From an uncultured Acidimicrobiales bacterium (GTDB taxonomy: Bacteria > Actinomycetota > Acidimicrobiia > Acidimicrobiales > CALAML01), in the NCBI GenBank assembly GCA_937925845.1, contig CALAML010000314.1, positions 1-34,550 on the forward strand: DNA of 34,550 nucleotides. Reading direction: 5' to 3'. Below are positions 1 to 7,885 of the stretch, piece after piece; within the stretch, counting starts at the first letter, position 1, and each line of letters starts with the position of its first letter. A model generated the notes under the pieces. The model made no database searches. It had not been told where the DNA came from and was given only the letters and a program-made list of their open reading frames with translations. Both the position numbers and the translations under genes were made by a program.

Positions 1-4
1 CAAC

Positions 5-757
5 GTGCCGGCAGCAATGATCGCAACCGGCACGGCCGAACTGATCGTGGTCGGGTTGGCGGCCCTGGCCACCTCAATCCTCAGTGCGGTGGCCGGTATG
101 GGCGGGGGAGTGGCGCTCCTTGCTGTCCTGGCCCAGTTCCATCCACCAGCGGCCGCGGTGCCGCTTCAGGGCGCCATGCAGTTGCTGTCGAACGGATCTC
201 GGGCCGGGTTCCTGCGTCGCTACATCGCCTGGTCGGTCGTCTGGCGTTCCGCCATCCTGCTGTTTCCCGCCAGCTTCCTCGGTGTGGCCGTAGCCACCTG
301 GATACCCGAAGATGCCGGTCGCGCCGTCCTCGCCATCTTTGCCCTCATCTTCGCCTGGCGACCCACGTTGCTGAAATGGAAAGGCGACCGCATGCCCGAA
401 AACGCCATGATCGGCGTGGGCGCCGTCTCCGGTTTCCTCAACTCCACCATCGGTGCCAGCGGACCGGTCACCTCACCGATGTTCAAAGCCGTGACCGCCA
501 CCCACGTCGCCTTCGTGGCCACCGCGGCGGCGTCCCAAGCGATCGGCCACCTGGCCAAGATCGTCGCCTTCACCGCGGATGGTTGGCGCATCACCGACTT
601 CGCCCTGCTGATCAGCGTTGGCATCGCCGGCGTTGTCGCAGGCAGCCGGATCGGCACCCGCCTGGTCGGAAAAATGTCGGAAGACGCACTGGCCCAGATC
701 TTCAAACTGGTGCTCACCGCTCTGGCTATCCGGCTGCTGGTAACCGCACTGATCTGA
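5..757 (+). CDS. TauE/SafE family membrane permease (possibly 5'-truncated)
   Basis: Predicted polytopic inner-membrane protein of 250 residues, close to the usual 240-270 for TauE/SafE permeases. This family is linked to export or uptake of sulfite, sulfoacetate and other small organosulfur or carboxylate anions. Visible features are an N-terminal hydrophobic helix with the glycine-rich stretch AGMGGGVALLA (about residues 30-40), a matching second-half motif STIGASGPVTSP (about 147-158), and about seven to eight hydrophobic segments. The two similar glycine-rich motifs fit the duplicated architecture of the family. The reading frame starts with GTG only 4 bases from the window edge, so the true start could lie upstream and no ribosome binding site can be judged. 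It is convergent with the following CoA-transferase gene. The substrate cannot be told from sequence. Family assignment is fairly secure; the role is inferred. Confidence 0.8.
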   Translation: MPAAMIATGTAELIVVGLAALATSILSAVAGMGGGVALLAVLAQFHPPAAAVPLQGAMQLLSNGSRAGFLRRYIAWSVVWRSAILLFPASFLGVAVATWIPEDAGRAVLAIFALIFAWRPTLLKWKGDRMPENAMIGVGAVSGFLNSTIGASGPVTSPMFKAVTATHVAFVATAAASQAIGHLAKIVAFTADGWRITDFALLISVGIAGVVAGSRIGTRLVGKMSEDALAQIFKLVLTALAIRLLVTALI

Positions 758-835
758 CCCAACGGACCGCATCAGTCGACGACATCAGGCCACCACTGGC
801 TTGACGCCGCCTTGGGCGAAGCCCCGCCGCAGCAA

Positions 836-2089
836 TCAGATCTCTCCGAGGATGCCCGCCTCGCCGAGTTCGGCGATCTTGGCGTCGTCGTAACCGAGCA
901 CATCGCGGAGAATCTCATCACGATGCTCACCCGGCGTCGGAGCCATGGTGGGAACCGGAAGCTCAGCATCGGTGAACTTCACCGGATACGGCAACATGTC
1001 GGCACCGTGCTCGCTGTGGGGATACAGCGGAAACCGATCCTGGAACTGCGGATCATCGCGAATAGTCTCTGGCGTATTTACCGGCGCCACCGGATAGTTG
1101 AACTCGTTGGCCCGGTTGATCCACTCCGCCGAGGTCCGGGTCTTGAAAATATCCCGTAGCTCGGCCTGCATCTCCTTGTTGTTGGGGGCATGATCGGCCA
1201 CCCGCGAGCCCGGCCAGCGCTCGAACATGTCGCTACGACCCTCGCTCTCACAGAAGTTCTTCCAAAACGCCTGCTCCGACGCCATAAAGATCACATGGCC
1301 ATCAGACGACTCATACATCTGATACCGGACGCCCTCCTTCATGCCCGCGGTGCCCACCGGACGCCGACGGTAATCGTCGGCCTTGTTGCCGGTCACCACA
1401 TCCTCAGGGCGCTCGTAAGCCAGGTACGACTCGCTGCGATACCAATCCATGTAGGCCGCAGCATCGCTCTGAGCGACCTCGAGAAACAGACCCTTGCCAG
1501 TGTTCTTGGCCTGCACCACGCCGGCCAGAATGGCCATGGCGCCAAACATCGGGCCCGCATGCATACCGATCGATGCGTGCTCCGGAATAAAGCAGAACCC
1601 ATCGTCGTCATACTCGGCCTTCACCACCCCGGCCCAGGTGTCGTAGGCGATGCCGTGAGAAGCGAGCTGGGTGTAGGGGCCGGTCGCGCCGTAACCCGAA
1701 ATGGTGGCAAAAACGATGCGAGGGTTGAGCTCCTTCAATACCTCGTACCCCAGACCCATACGTTCCAGGGCCCCCGGCCGCATGGCCTCCACCACCACAT
1801 CGGCGCCCCGAACCAGATCCTTGTAGACCTCAACCCCAGCCGGATCCTTCAGGTTCAACATGATCGACCGCTTACCCCGATGAATATGCAGGTGCAGGAG
1901 CGAGTTGCCCTCGATGATGGGCCAGGTCATCTCCCGGATGTAGTCACCGCCCGGCGGACCCTCAACCTTGATCACCTCTGCGCCGAGATCGGCAAGATGA
2001 TGCGTGATCGCCCCCGGCCCCAGAATGGCGCTCTCAATCACCCGCACCCCAGCGAGTGGACCCGTACCTGACACCGCACTATTCGTCAT
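836..2089 (-). CDS. CaiB/BaiF (class III) CoA-transferase
   Basis: Cytosolic enzyme of 417 residues that would move CoA between acyl groups through an aspartyl-CoA thioester. The N-terminal block GPLAGVRVIESA...LADLGAEVIKVEGPPGGDYIR (residues 9-52) is the typical CoA/nucleotide-binding start of the formyl-CoA transferase/CaiB family. R-P-G-A (about 104-107) and GYGATGPY (133-139) follow, and the likely catalytic aspartate is D209 in the segment EVAQSDAAAYMD. The ATG at 2089 was chosen because family homology begins a few residues after it. The open frame continues upstream to 3148 but there it is only antisense to the neighbouring kinase gene. Substrate is unknown. The neighbouring kinase-like gene and the later MaoC, acyl-CoA synthetase and SDR genes suggest carboxylic-acid, steroid or lipid catabolism (inference). 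It is transcribed divergently from the kinase gene across a palindrome-bearing intergenic region. Confidence 0.88.
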   Translation of the reverse strand: MTNSAVSGTGPLAGVRVIESAILGPGAITHHLADLGAEVIKVEGPPGGDYIREMTWPIIEGNSLLHLHIHRGKRSIMLNLKDPAGVEVYKDLVRGADVVVEAMRPGALERMGLGYEVLKELNPRIVFATISGYGATGPYTQLASHGIAYDTWAGVVKAEYDDDGFCFIPEHASIGMHAGPMFGAMAILAGVVQAKNTGKGLFLEVAQSDAAAYMDWYRSESYLAYERPEDVVTGNKADDYRRRPVGTAGMKEGVRYQMYESSDGHVIFMASEQAFWKNFCESEGRSDMFERWPGSRVADHAPNNKEMQAELRDIFKTRTSAEWINRANEFNYPVAPVNTPETIRDDPQFQDRFPLYPHSEHGADMLPYPVKFTDAELPVPTMAPTPGEHRDEILRDVLGYDDAKIAELGEAGILGEI

Positions 2090-2341
2090 GGAAGAACAAT
2101 ATCTGCCCTCCGGGCGGGCCGTTGCACGGAGCTTTTGGCTGGCAGGAACCCCAAAGGCCCCCCAGGGGCCGACGGGTTCCCTTGGGGCCCTGTCCCTCTT
2201 GCCGGACGGGGTGCCTTTGCCCGTCGGCCAGCCGTCTGTGGTTAACGGGCTGGTGGTTGCCTTAGCTCTGGGCTGGCAGGAAACCTGTGACGGGTGTCTG
2301 ACACCCGTCACAGGTGTCCGAAGGTCGTAACGTGGTGGTTG
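2090..2341. promoter_or_regulatory. Divergent intergenic region with dense inverted repeats
   Basis: This 252-bp spacer separates the divergent CoA-transferase and kinase-like genes, so both promoters should lie here. I cannot place clear -35/-10 boxes. The sequence holds several structures: GGCCGACGGG (2167-2176) is matched by CCCGTCGGCC (2220-2229), and the direct repeat GCTGGCAGGAA occurs near 2139 and again near 2272. A long perfect palindrome at 2283-2315 is listed separately. Local GC runs (CCCCAAAGGCCCCCC, GGGGCC) add more potential pairing. It may be a regulatory region or a repeat-element remnant. Confidence 0.45.
2283..2315. repeat. Perfect 33-bp palindrome (16-bp arms, 1-nt centre)
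   Basis: The left arm ACCTGTGACGGGTGTC (2283-2298) is the exact reverse complement of the right arm (2300-2315), with a single T at 2299 as the centre. It lies 26 bp upstream of the proposed kinase start at 2342. As DNA it could be a dimer-bound operator for the divergent pair. As RNA it would fold into a strong hairpin in the kinase leader. Its CTGTGACG/CGTCACAG blocks reappear in the inverted repeat at 31560-31615, which raises the alternative of a dispersed palindromic repeat. Confidence 0.8.
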
Positions 2342-3886
2342 ATGGGTGATGTGACTTCGGAGAAGTTGTTGGGGGTTTTGGCTCGGGTTCGGCCTGGGGC
2401 TCGGTCGGTGGTGGAGCTTCGTCGGCTCTCCGGTGGGGCGAGCCTGGAGAGCTGGTCCTTCGCCCTTGAGGTCGACGCTGCGGATCACGGCGCGATGGCG
2501 GAGCGGTTTGTTTTGCGACGGGCGCCTCAGCTGGCGGGTGCCGCGAGCGCCGATGACCCGCCGACCACGATGGCTATGCCTCTGGCTTCGGAAGCGGAAC
2601 TGATACGCCAGGCCGGAGCCGGGGGAGTGGTGGTGCCAGACGTGGTGGTTGAACTCGAAGAGGCTGACGAGCTTGGCGTTGGGTTCGTGATGGCCCATGT
2701 CGACGGCGAAACCATTCCCCAACGCATCCTGCGGGACCCCGACCTCGATGACGCCCGGAACAACCTTGCGGGTCAGTGCGGCCAGGCGCTCGCCGGCATC
2801 CATGCCATAGCGATCGATGGGCTGCCGGAACTTCGCCGCGTGGATGGACCGGCCACCATCGATCAGCTCGAAGAACAACTGGACGGTTTCGGTCACCCGA
2901 GCCCGGTGTTTGCTGCGGCACTCCGGTGGCTGAAAGACCAGGCCCGCCCGATCGATGACCCCGTGCTGGTCCATGGCGACTTTCGACACGGGAACCTGAT
3001 GATCGATCGCCGCGGTCTCGCCGCGGTGCTCGATTGGGAACTGGCCCACCTCGGAGACCCGATGGAAGATCTGGGTTGGCTCTGTGCCCCATCGTGGCGA
3101 TTCGGAAAGATGGACCGGGCCGTCGGCGGCTTCGGAGACCGGCCCCAACTGTTTGAGGCCTACCAGGCGGCCACCGGGCGGGAAGTCGACCCGGCCCAGG
3201 TCACCTTTTGGGAGGCGGTCGCCACCCTGAAATGGGGCGTGATCTGCCTGATGATGTACACCTCATTCGAAACCGGCCTCAACCGGTCGGTGGAGCGGGC
3301 CGCAATCGGCCGCCGAGTTTCCGAGACCGAGATCGATCTCGTCGACATGATGTTTGGTCTCGAACCGACCGACCCTGCCACCCCCAGCCCGACCGGCACA
3401 CCCGGTTCCGGAGATGGAGCGGCAACCATCTCGGCCATCTCGCCGAGCGCCGGCGAACTCCTGCAGGCGGTCGAGAGGTTCCTCCGGGAAGAGGCGATGC
3501 CTGGCCTCGAGGGCCGCAGCGCGTTTCTGGCCCGGGTCGCAGCCAACGCGGTGGCGACCGTGGGGCGAGAGCTGGAGATGGGGCCATCGGCGGGCCACCG
3601 CGAACTGCGGGGGATCGACTCGCTGATGCAGTTGGTGAACGGCGAATCAGACCGAAAGTCAGGTGCCGACGGCGACGGCGAGCCGGTGCCCGACCCCGAC
3701 GGCGGCGTCGACGACACCGCTCGTCGACTGATCGCAGGCCGCCGGTCGCTCAGCGCGGCCATCAGTGGCGGCGGGCTCGCCTTCGACCATCCAGAATTGA
3801 TTGCCCACCTCCGAGCGACAGTGGTGGATGCGGTCGCCATCGACCAGCCACGCTACGGAACCTACGCCGCTCTTCAACAGGACTAA
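2342..3886 (+). CDS. Phosphotransferase-family (APH-like) kinase fused to a DUF6285-like C-terminal domain
   Basis: Predicted 514-residue cytosolic protein with two parts. Residues 1 to about 345 form a protein-kinase-like/aminoglycoside phosphotransferase fold: the catalytic-loop motif HGDFRHGN is at residues 211-218 (D213 catalytic) and the metal-binding LDWE at 230-233, followed by GDPMEDLGW. This matches the acyl-CoA dehydrogenase-associated 'phosphotransferase family protein' group, not true antibiotic-resistance enzymes. After a Pro/Thr/Gly-rich linker (about 346-368), residues about 370-514 (SPSAGELLQAVERFLREE, then VAANAVATVGREL) resemble DUF6285, which is usually encoded as a separate gene next to such kinases. 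The ATG at 2342 is preferred: the longer frame starting at 2294 would begin inside the palindrome and add 16 non-conserved residues. The Shine-Dalgarno is weak (GGTGG). Substrate is unknown. Confidence 0.82.
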   Translation: MGDVTSEKLLGVLARVRPGARSVVELRRLSGGASLESWSFALEVDAADHGAMAERFVLRRAPQLAGAASADDPPTTMAMPLASEAELIRQAGAGGVVVPDVVVELEEADELGVGFVMAHVDGETIPQRILRDPDLDDARNNLAGQCGQALAGIHAIAIDGLPELRRVDGPATIDQLEEQLDGFGHPSPVFAAALRWLKDQARPIDDPVLVHGDFRHGNLMIDRRGLAAVLDWELAHLGDPMEDLGWLCAPSWRFGKMDRAVGGFGDRPQLFEAYQAATGREVDPAQVTFWEAVATLKWGVICLMMYTSFETGLNRSVERAAIGRRVSETEIDLVDMMFGLEPTDPATPSPTGTPGSGDGAATISAISPSAGELLQAVERFLREEAMPGLEGRSAFLARVAANAVATVGRELEMGPSAGHRELRGIDSLMQLVNGESDRKSGADGDGEPVPDPDGGVDDTARRLIAGRRSLSAAISGGGLAFDHPELIAHLRATVVDAVAIDQPRYGTYAALQQD

Positions 3887-4022
3887 CTCACCGTCTGGTC
3901 CTCAGCGCCGGGTACCTGCCTCGGGGCCGCGGTTGCGTGCCGACGCCAGGGTGTCGCCGCGACAGTTCGGCATCGGGCGGTCGGCTGGCCATGGACCCCA
4001 GAGACGCCGTTCGACCTGCGAA

Positions 4023-4835
4023 CTACCAGAGCTGATCGGTGTAAGTGTCGGTTCCAATCACCGTGGGCAGGAAAGGTCCGGCGAAGACCACCTCGGCCAG
4101 GCCGGTGGAATTCAGCGCGTCGGCGTAGGCCCGGAACTGGTCCCAACAGTTCTGAGGGGCCTCCTCCAGGAAGAACAACTGCATGCGTCGGTCATGACCA
4201 CCAGCGGGGGTGCCGAGATCCATCGGAGCCCCGCCGGTAACGTCATCGCCCGCATCCTCAGGGATCGCCGGTTTCCAACTCACCATCGATGCCACCGATG
4301 AGCCGGCGCCCATCAGCTCCGGAAGCCCGGTGTTTCGCAACCAGTCGTTGCAGGCCTCCTCATTGGCTTCATCGCCCATATCGATGGCGATCGCGGCCAA
4401 ACCGGCGTAGCGGTGGTCGAGGGCCAGCTCGATCGGAACCGGGTCGTCATCGCGGTAGAAGGCCCACGGCTTTTCGTACAGGGCGGTGTGGGCGTGTTTG
4501 CGCTCGGCAAAGCCGCGGTCGTTCTGATAGATCCACTGCACCTGCTTGATAGCCCAGCCGAAGTGGTCGTCGTGACGGTCCTCCTCGACCCAATAGATCG
4601 CAACGTAGGACCCGGCATCGGTCGGCACCGAGATCTTGGTGGTCTCAGGAAACCGAAGATCTTTCAGCTCGCGGGTAGCCACCCAACGACTGCCAGCAAA
4701 CAGATGAGGACCGACCATACAACCGGCGTAGTAGTGGTCCCGCTCGTACCACCGGTTGTACGCCACCTCGTGACCCGGGCTGGGATCAACCAGGGTGAAC
4801 AGCATTGAGCCGGCACGGACGGGATAGTCATTCAC
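4023..4835 (-). CDS. Uncharacterised two-lobed (alpha/beta-barrel-like) protein
   Basis: I do not recognise a named function. The 270-residue soluble protein has no signal peptide or membrane segment. It starts with MLFTLVDPSPGHEVAYNRWYERDHYYAG (from about residue 11), and a second segment with a similar pattern (DEANEEACNDWLRNTGLPEL) lies about 150 residues later. Each lobe reads as beta strand, then N-x-W helix. That is typical of dimeric alpha/beta-barrel (ferredoxin-like, EthD/ABM-like) folds, here apparently duplicated. Both lobes are rich in Trp, Tyr and acidic residues. The GTG at 4835 was chosen because GGAGAAG lies about 8 bases upstream. It converges with the kinase gene and could be co-transcribed with nothing on its own strand except, loosely, the upstream coiled-coil gene. 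Similar unannotated proteins are, from memory, common near CoA-transferases in actinobacteria. A role in ring or steroid-like catabolism is only a guess. Confidence 0.75.
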   Translation of the reverse strand: MNDYPVRAGSMLFTLVDPSPGHEVAYNRWYERDHYYAGCMVGPHLFAGSRWVATRELKDLRFPETTKISVPTDAGSYVAIYWVEEDRHDDHFGWAIKQVQWIYQNDRGFAERKHAHTALYEKPWAFYRDDDPVPIELALDHRYAGLAAIAIDMGDEANEEACNDWLRNTGLPELMGAGSSVASMVSWKPAIPEDAGDDVTGGAPMDLGTPAGGHDRRMQLFFLEEAPQNCWDQFRAYADALNSTGLAEVVFAGPFLPTVIGTDTYTDQLW

Positions 4836-4938
4836 GAACAGCTTCTCCGGATCGAACGATCAAACCAACAGAAGAGACCGTAGTTGCAGCGGACCGACCG
4901 CGCCGGTGGAGCTGGTTTTTTGGTGCAGGCCCGTTCGC

Positions 4939-6039
4939 CTATTGGCGCCCGCTGGCCCGCAGTTTTTGTTCGAGCTGGCTGGTCTGCATCAGCTGGTTGT
5001 CGAGCCGGCTTCGCAGCTCGGCTGCTAGCACCGCCGATGCGTCGGCGCGGGTCGAGACCTTGGCGAGGTGACGCTTCAGGGTGTCGACCTCAGCCTCGCG
5101 AGCCGTCGCCAGCGTTGTCAGCCTGCTCAGCTCGGCATCCGAGGCAGCGCGGTCACGCAGGTCGATCACCAGATTGTCGATACGGGTTTGGGCATCGACC
5201 ACCTCTGCCTCGAGTGTGGTTTTGGCCGCCGCCAACTCGTCGTTGCGGCTCTGGGCCTCACTGAGCTCCTGCTCCAAGCGGGCCAGGTCGTCGAGATCGA
5301 TCACTGCTTCGTGGTCGTCGGAACCAGCACCTACACCATTGGCAGTGGCATTAGCATCAGCATTGGAGTTGAGATCAGCGGAAGGGCGAGCCACCGGCTC
5401 GTCGATCGGCAGCAGCGAAACGGGTCGGGCCGCTCCGGTGCTTGCGGGCGGTGACTTGGCCGCCTGCTTCTGGGCCACTTCCGCCTGACGTTGAGCTTCC
5501 CGAGCGATGCGCTCAGCCTTGGCCACCAGTTCTTCAGACTCCGCCAGTTGGCCCTCGAGTTCCTGAATCCGGGCTGTGTCCTCGGCACGACTAGCGCCTT
5601 CAGCTGAGGCCTCGCCGATCGCGGGAGTGAGAGCTGACGCGTTGGTCAGGTCCCGGCGTAGCCCAAGCACTTCATCCTCAAGGTGGCGCTCACGCCGGCG
5701 AGCATCACCGAGGTCATTCGATAGCTGTTCCAGTCGAGTCGTGATCCCGATCTCGCGGGCTTGGGACACCCCGATGTCGTGTTCCAGTGCCAAGATCTGA
5801 TCATCACGGGTTGAGATGGCCTCACGGAGCGACGGGAACTCCTGGCTTTGCTGTTCGAGTAACTGAACCCGATCCTGCAAGCGCAGGTTCTCACCCTCAA
5901 GCAAGCGCCGCCGACGTTCGAGGTTCGACCATTCCTCGACCGGTACGGAGTGCTGACGCCACCGCCACAGCAGCCAACAGATGAGACATCCAGCCAGAAA
6001 GGCAGCGATAGCAGGGGCGAGTAATTGAACCAGGTCCAT
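4939..6039 (-). CDS. Membrane-anchored coiled-coil protein
   Basis: Predicted 366-residue protein with an N-terminal transmembrane helix (about residues 3-24, LVQLLAPAIAAFLAGCLICW) followed by a basic WRWRQ stop-transfer patch, which suggests the long C-terminal part lies in the cytoplasm. Two long heptad-type coiled-coil regions follow: about 38-190, and about 250-366 with LEQELSEAQSRNDELAAAK and similar. They are separated by a Pro/Ser/Asn/Ala-rich linker containing ANATANG. The ATG at 6039 was chosen because AAGGAT precedes it by about 8 bases and the hydrophobic helix starts immediately; the open frame extends to 6141 but with no supported start. No enzymatic domain is visible. It could be a cell-envelope organiser or scaffold, similar in layout to the N-terminal part of RmuC-like proteins, but the nuclease domain is absent. 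Function unassigned. Confidence 0.78.
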   Translation of the reverse strand: MDLVQLLAPAIAAFLAGCLICWLLWRWRQHSVPVEEWSNLERRRRLLEGENLRLQDRVQLLEQQSQEFPSLREAISTRDDQILALEHDIGVSQAREIGITTRLEQLSNDLGDARRRERHLEDEVLGLRRDLTNASALTPAIGEASAEGASRAEDTARIQELEGQLAESEELVAKAERIAREAQRQAEVAQKQAAKSPPASTGAARPVSLLPIDEPVARPSADLNSNADANATANGVGAGSDDHEAVIDLDDLARLEQELSEAQSRNDELAAAKTTLEAEVVDAQTRIDNLVIDLRDRAASDAELSRLTTLATAREAEVDTLKRHLAKVSTRADASAVLAAELRSRLDNQLMQTSQLEQKLRASGRQ

Positions 6040-6172
6040 CTCAGATCCTTGGTTGGGCGACCAGAGTCCGATCGTAGCTCTCCGGGTCGACTTGAACCGG
6101 CTTCTGCAAGGGAGTTCACAACGCACCGCGGCTGAGGTCACCGGGCGTGACCGCCAGACCTGGGACGCGAAA

Positions 6173-6200
6173 GCGGAGCGTCTCGGTCGAGACGCTCCGC
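6173..6200 (-). terminator. Perfect 12-bp stem-loop downstream of the surface-protein gene
   Basis: GCGGAGCGTCTC (6173-6184) and GAGACGCTCCGC (6189-6200) form a perfect 12-bp stem with a 4-base loop GGTC. It lies about 48 bases past the stop codon of the minus-strand surface-protein gene. In that direction it is followed only by a short T run (CTTTCGC), so it is probably a terminator but without a strong U tract. It also lies upstream of the coiled-coil gene start at 6039 and would insulate it. Confidence 0.7.
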
Positions 6201-6247
6201 AATCACAGGGTTATGTTTGTCTGAGCACTGCAGCGGTGCTCACGGGC

Positions 6248-7885
6248 TTAGAACTCTTCGGTTCCAAGCTCTTCGCGTCGGGCCGCCATCTTGGCGGTCA
6301 CGACGAGGGCCGAGCCCATCAGGACGGTGCCCAAACCAACCAGGCCGGTGTCCACAGCGCCACTACCAGTCTTCGGCAGGGTGCGTACGGCAACGGTGGT
6401 CGGCGCGGCAGTGGTGGGTGCCGCCGTGGTCGGGGCTGCAGTCACGGTCGTCTTCACCTGAATGGTGGTCGTCGGAGCAGCCGTGGTGGGCGACACCTTC
6501 TTGGTGGTGGGGGTCACCTTCTTGGTAGTCGGCGGAGCCGAGGTACCCGGTGCCGCCGTCGTGGGCGTCGCAGTGGTCGGAGGAGCCGCCGTCGTCGGAG
6601 CCGCGGTGGTCGGAGCCGCGGTGGTCGGAGCCGCAGTGGTCGGAGCCGCGGTGGTTGGTGCCGCCGTGGTTGGTGCCGCGGTGGTTGGTGCCGCCGTGGT
6701 GGGTGCCGCGGTGGTCGGGGTGACCACGGTGACGTCAGCGGTGTCGGTATCCGAAACCGGCAGGTCGGCGAACGAGCCGCTCGCGTTGCCTACGGTGGTA
6801 GCGCTCACGCTGGCCACGTTGGTGGTGTCGCCGGTAATGCCGGACACTTCGCACTCGTAGGTCCAGCCTTCGCCAGCAGCCAGGTCGTTGATGGTTCCGG
6901 CCGGAGCGTCACACTGATCGAAGTTGATGTCGTCGACCACAACGTTGCGAAGATCCATCGAGCCGGTGTTTTGCACCGTGATGCGGTAGCGGGCGTCGTC
7001 GCCGGGAGCAATGGTGGCCAGATCGGCCCAGTCGGCGCCGTTCCAAACCTGCTTGGTGATGTTGATGCCACGAACGTACACACCGGCGTAGTCGGTGTCG
7101 TTGGCCATGGCACCGCCCATCGCCTTACCGGTCGCAGTGGCGGAGTTGATGATGGTTTCGTTCACCTCGAACTCACACAGGTAGACGGCGTTGCCGCCAG
7201 CCGGAATGTCGCCGAACTCACGGTTGCAATCCGAGTAGAGGTGATCCACAACGGCTACGTCCCACAGGTCGAGCTCGCCGGTGTTGTTGATGGTGAAACG
7301 GAAGGAGGCGGTGTCCCCGACGTTGAGTGACACTCCGGACTCAAAGGCCCCGGTCTCGGGGTTGAGCACGTCCTTGATGATGTCGAGGGCGTAGACCGCA
7401 ACCTGAGCTGCGTCTTCGTCGGACACCTCGGTCACGCCGTCGGTGCCGTTGGCGACCGCAACGTTGATGGTGGTGGTTTCCACGGCCACGTTGCAGGTAG
7501 CCACAACGTGGGCACCCGGAGCGAGGGGAGCCGAGGCGCTGATGCCCAGATCGTCCGAAGAGCGATCACAACTCGGGAAACTCGGATCGGAGAGGTTCAC
7601 GTGGGTGAGCGGCGTGGTGCCGTCGTTCACGATGGTGAACTGGAAGTTCACCGTGTCGCCAACCGGCGACTCTTTGTACTCGGCGTACTGGCCCGGGGCG
7701 ACCTCCACCTCCTTGATCAGCTGGATGCTGGCCTCTGGAGCCGGCGGCACCACGACGGTGTAGCTGGGATCCACGGAAGCGGACTGGGCCGACACGGGAG
7801 CGGCCAGGGTCAGCAGGGGAGCGCTGGCCAGAATGCCGGCGGCCACACTGCGTCGAATTGAGCGTTTGCGATTCGTTCTGATCAC
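6248..7885 (-). CDS. Secreted LPXTG-type surface protein with three DUF11-like domains and TTAAP repeat stalk
   Basis: Predicted 545-residue exported cell-wall protein. A signal peptide covers residues 1-33 (basic NRKRSIRR, hydrophobic core, likely cleavage after PVSA). Three Ig-like/DUF11-type beta domains follow (about 54-165, 166-273 and 274-388), each starting like IKEVEV, IIKDVLNP or ITKQVW and holding two cysteines or nearly so. A Thr/Ala/Pro stalk with about eight perfect TTAAP repeats plus degenerate copies spans about 389-500. LPKTG (503-507), a hydrophobic helix and the basic/charged tail AARREE form a classic sortase sorting signal. GTG at 7885 was chosen because GAGGTG lies just upstream and the signal peptide starts there. 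No sortase gene is in the window. Expected role: cell-wall-anchored adhesin or structural surface protein (inference from architecture). Confidence 0.9.
   Translation of the reverse strand: MIRTNRKRSIRRSVAAGILASAPLLTLAAPVSAQSASVDPSYTVVVPPAPEASIQLIKEVEVAPGQYAEYKESPVGDTVNFQFTIVNDGTTPLTHVNLSDPSFPSCDRSSDDLGISASAPLAPGAHVVATCNVAVETTTINVAVANGTDGVTEVSDEDAAQVAVYALDIIKDVLNPETGAFESGVSLNVGDTASFRFTINNTGELDLWDVAVVDHLYSDCNREFGDIPAGGNAVYLCEFEVNETIINSATATGKAMGGAMANDTDYAGVYVRGINITKQVWNGADWADLATIAPGDDARYRITVQNTGSMDLRNVVVDDINFDQCDAPAGTINDLAAGEGWTYECEVSGITGDTTNVASVSATTVGNASGSFADLPVSDTDTADVTVVTPTTAAPTTAAPTTAAPTTAAPTTAAPTTAAPTTAAPTTAAPTTAAPPTTATPTTAAPGTSAPPTTKKVTPTTKKVSPTTAAPTTTIQVKTTVTAAPTTAAPTTAAPTTVAVRTLPKTGSGAVDTGLVGLGTVLMGSALVVTAKMAARREELGTEEF
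6573..6720 (-). repeat. 15-bp tandem coding repeat (TTAAP stalk)
   Basis: A run of 15-bp units, consensus on the plus strand GTGGTYGGWGCCGCS, repeats about nine times. It encodes TTAAP in the surface protein. Units differ mainly at third codon positions (GTC/GTG, GGA/GGT), so the peptide is more conserved than the DNA. Such runs can change in copy number by slippage or recombination, which would alter stalk length. Confidence 0.85.

Noticed and set aside
798-823. Possible shared terminator between the convergent TauE and CoA-transferase genes
   Set aside because: GGCTT/AAGCC with inner CGCC/GGCG can pair but the stem is interrupted and no T run follows in either direction.
836-3148. Very long minus-strand open frame (770 codons) covering the CoA-transferase and the kinase gene
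   Set aside because: Only the part from 2089 downwards shows protein family motifs. The upstream part is antisense to a well-supported kinase gene and spans the palindrome region; it is open because of high GC content.
6573-6720. Possible CRISPR-like or satellite repeat array
   Set aside because: Units are 15 bp with no spacers and encode an in-frame TTAAP peptide repeat.
6053-7330. 425-codon plus-strand frame with Arg/Gly-rich repeats
   Set aside because: The repeats are the antisense reading of the TTAAP coding repeat; there is no start signal and the opposite frame has signal peptide, domains and LPKTG.
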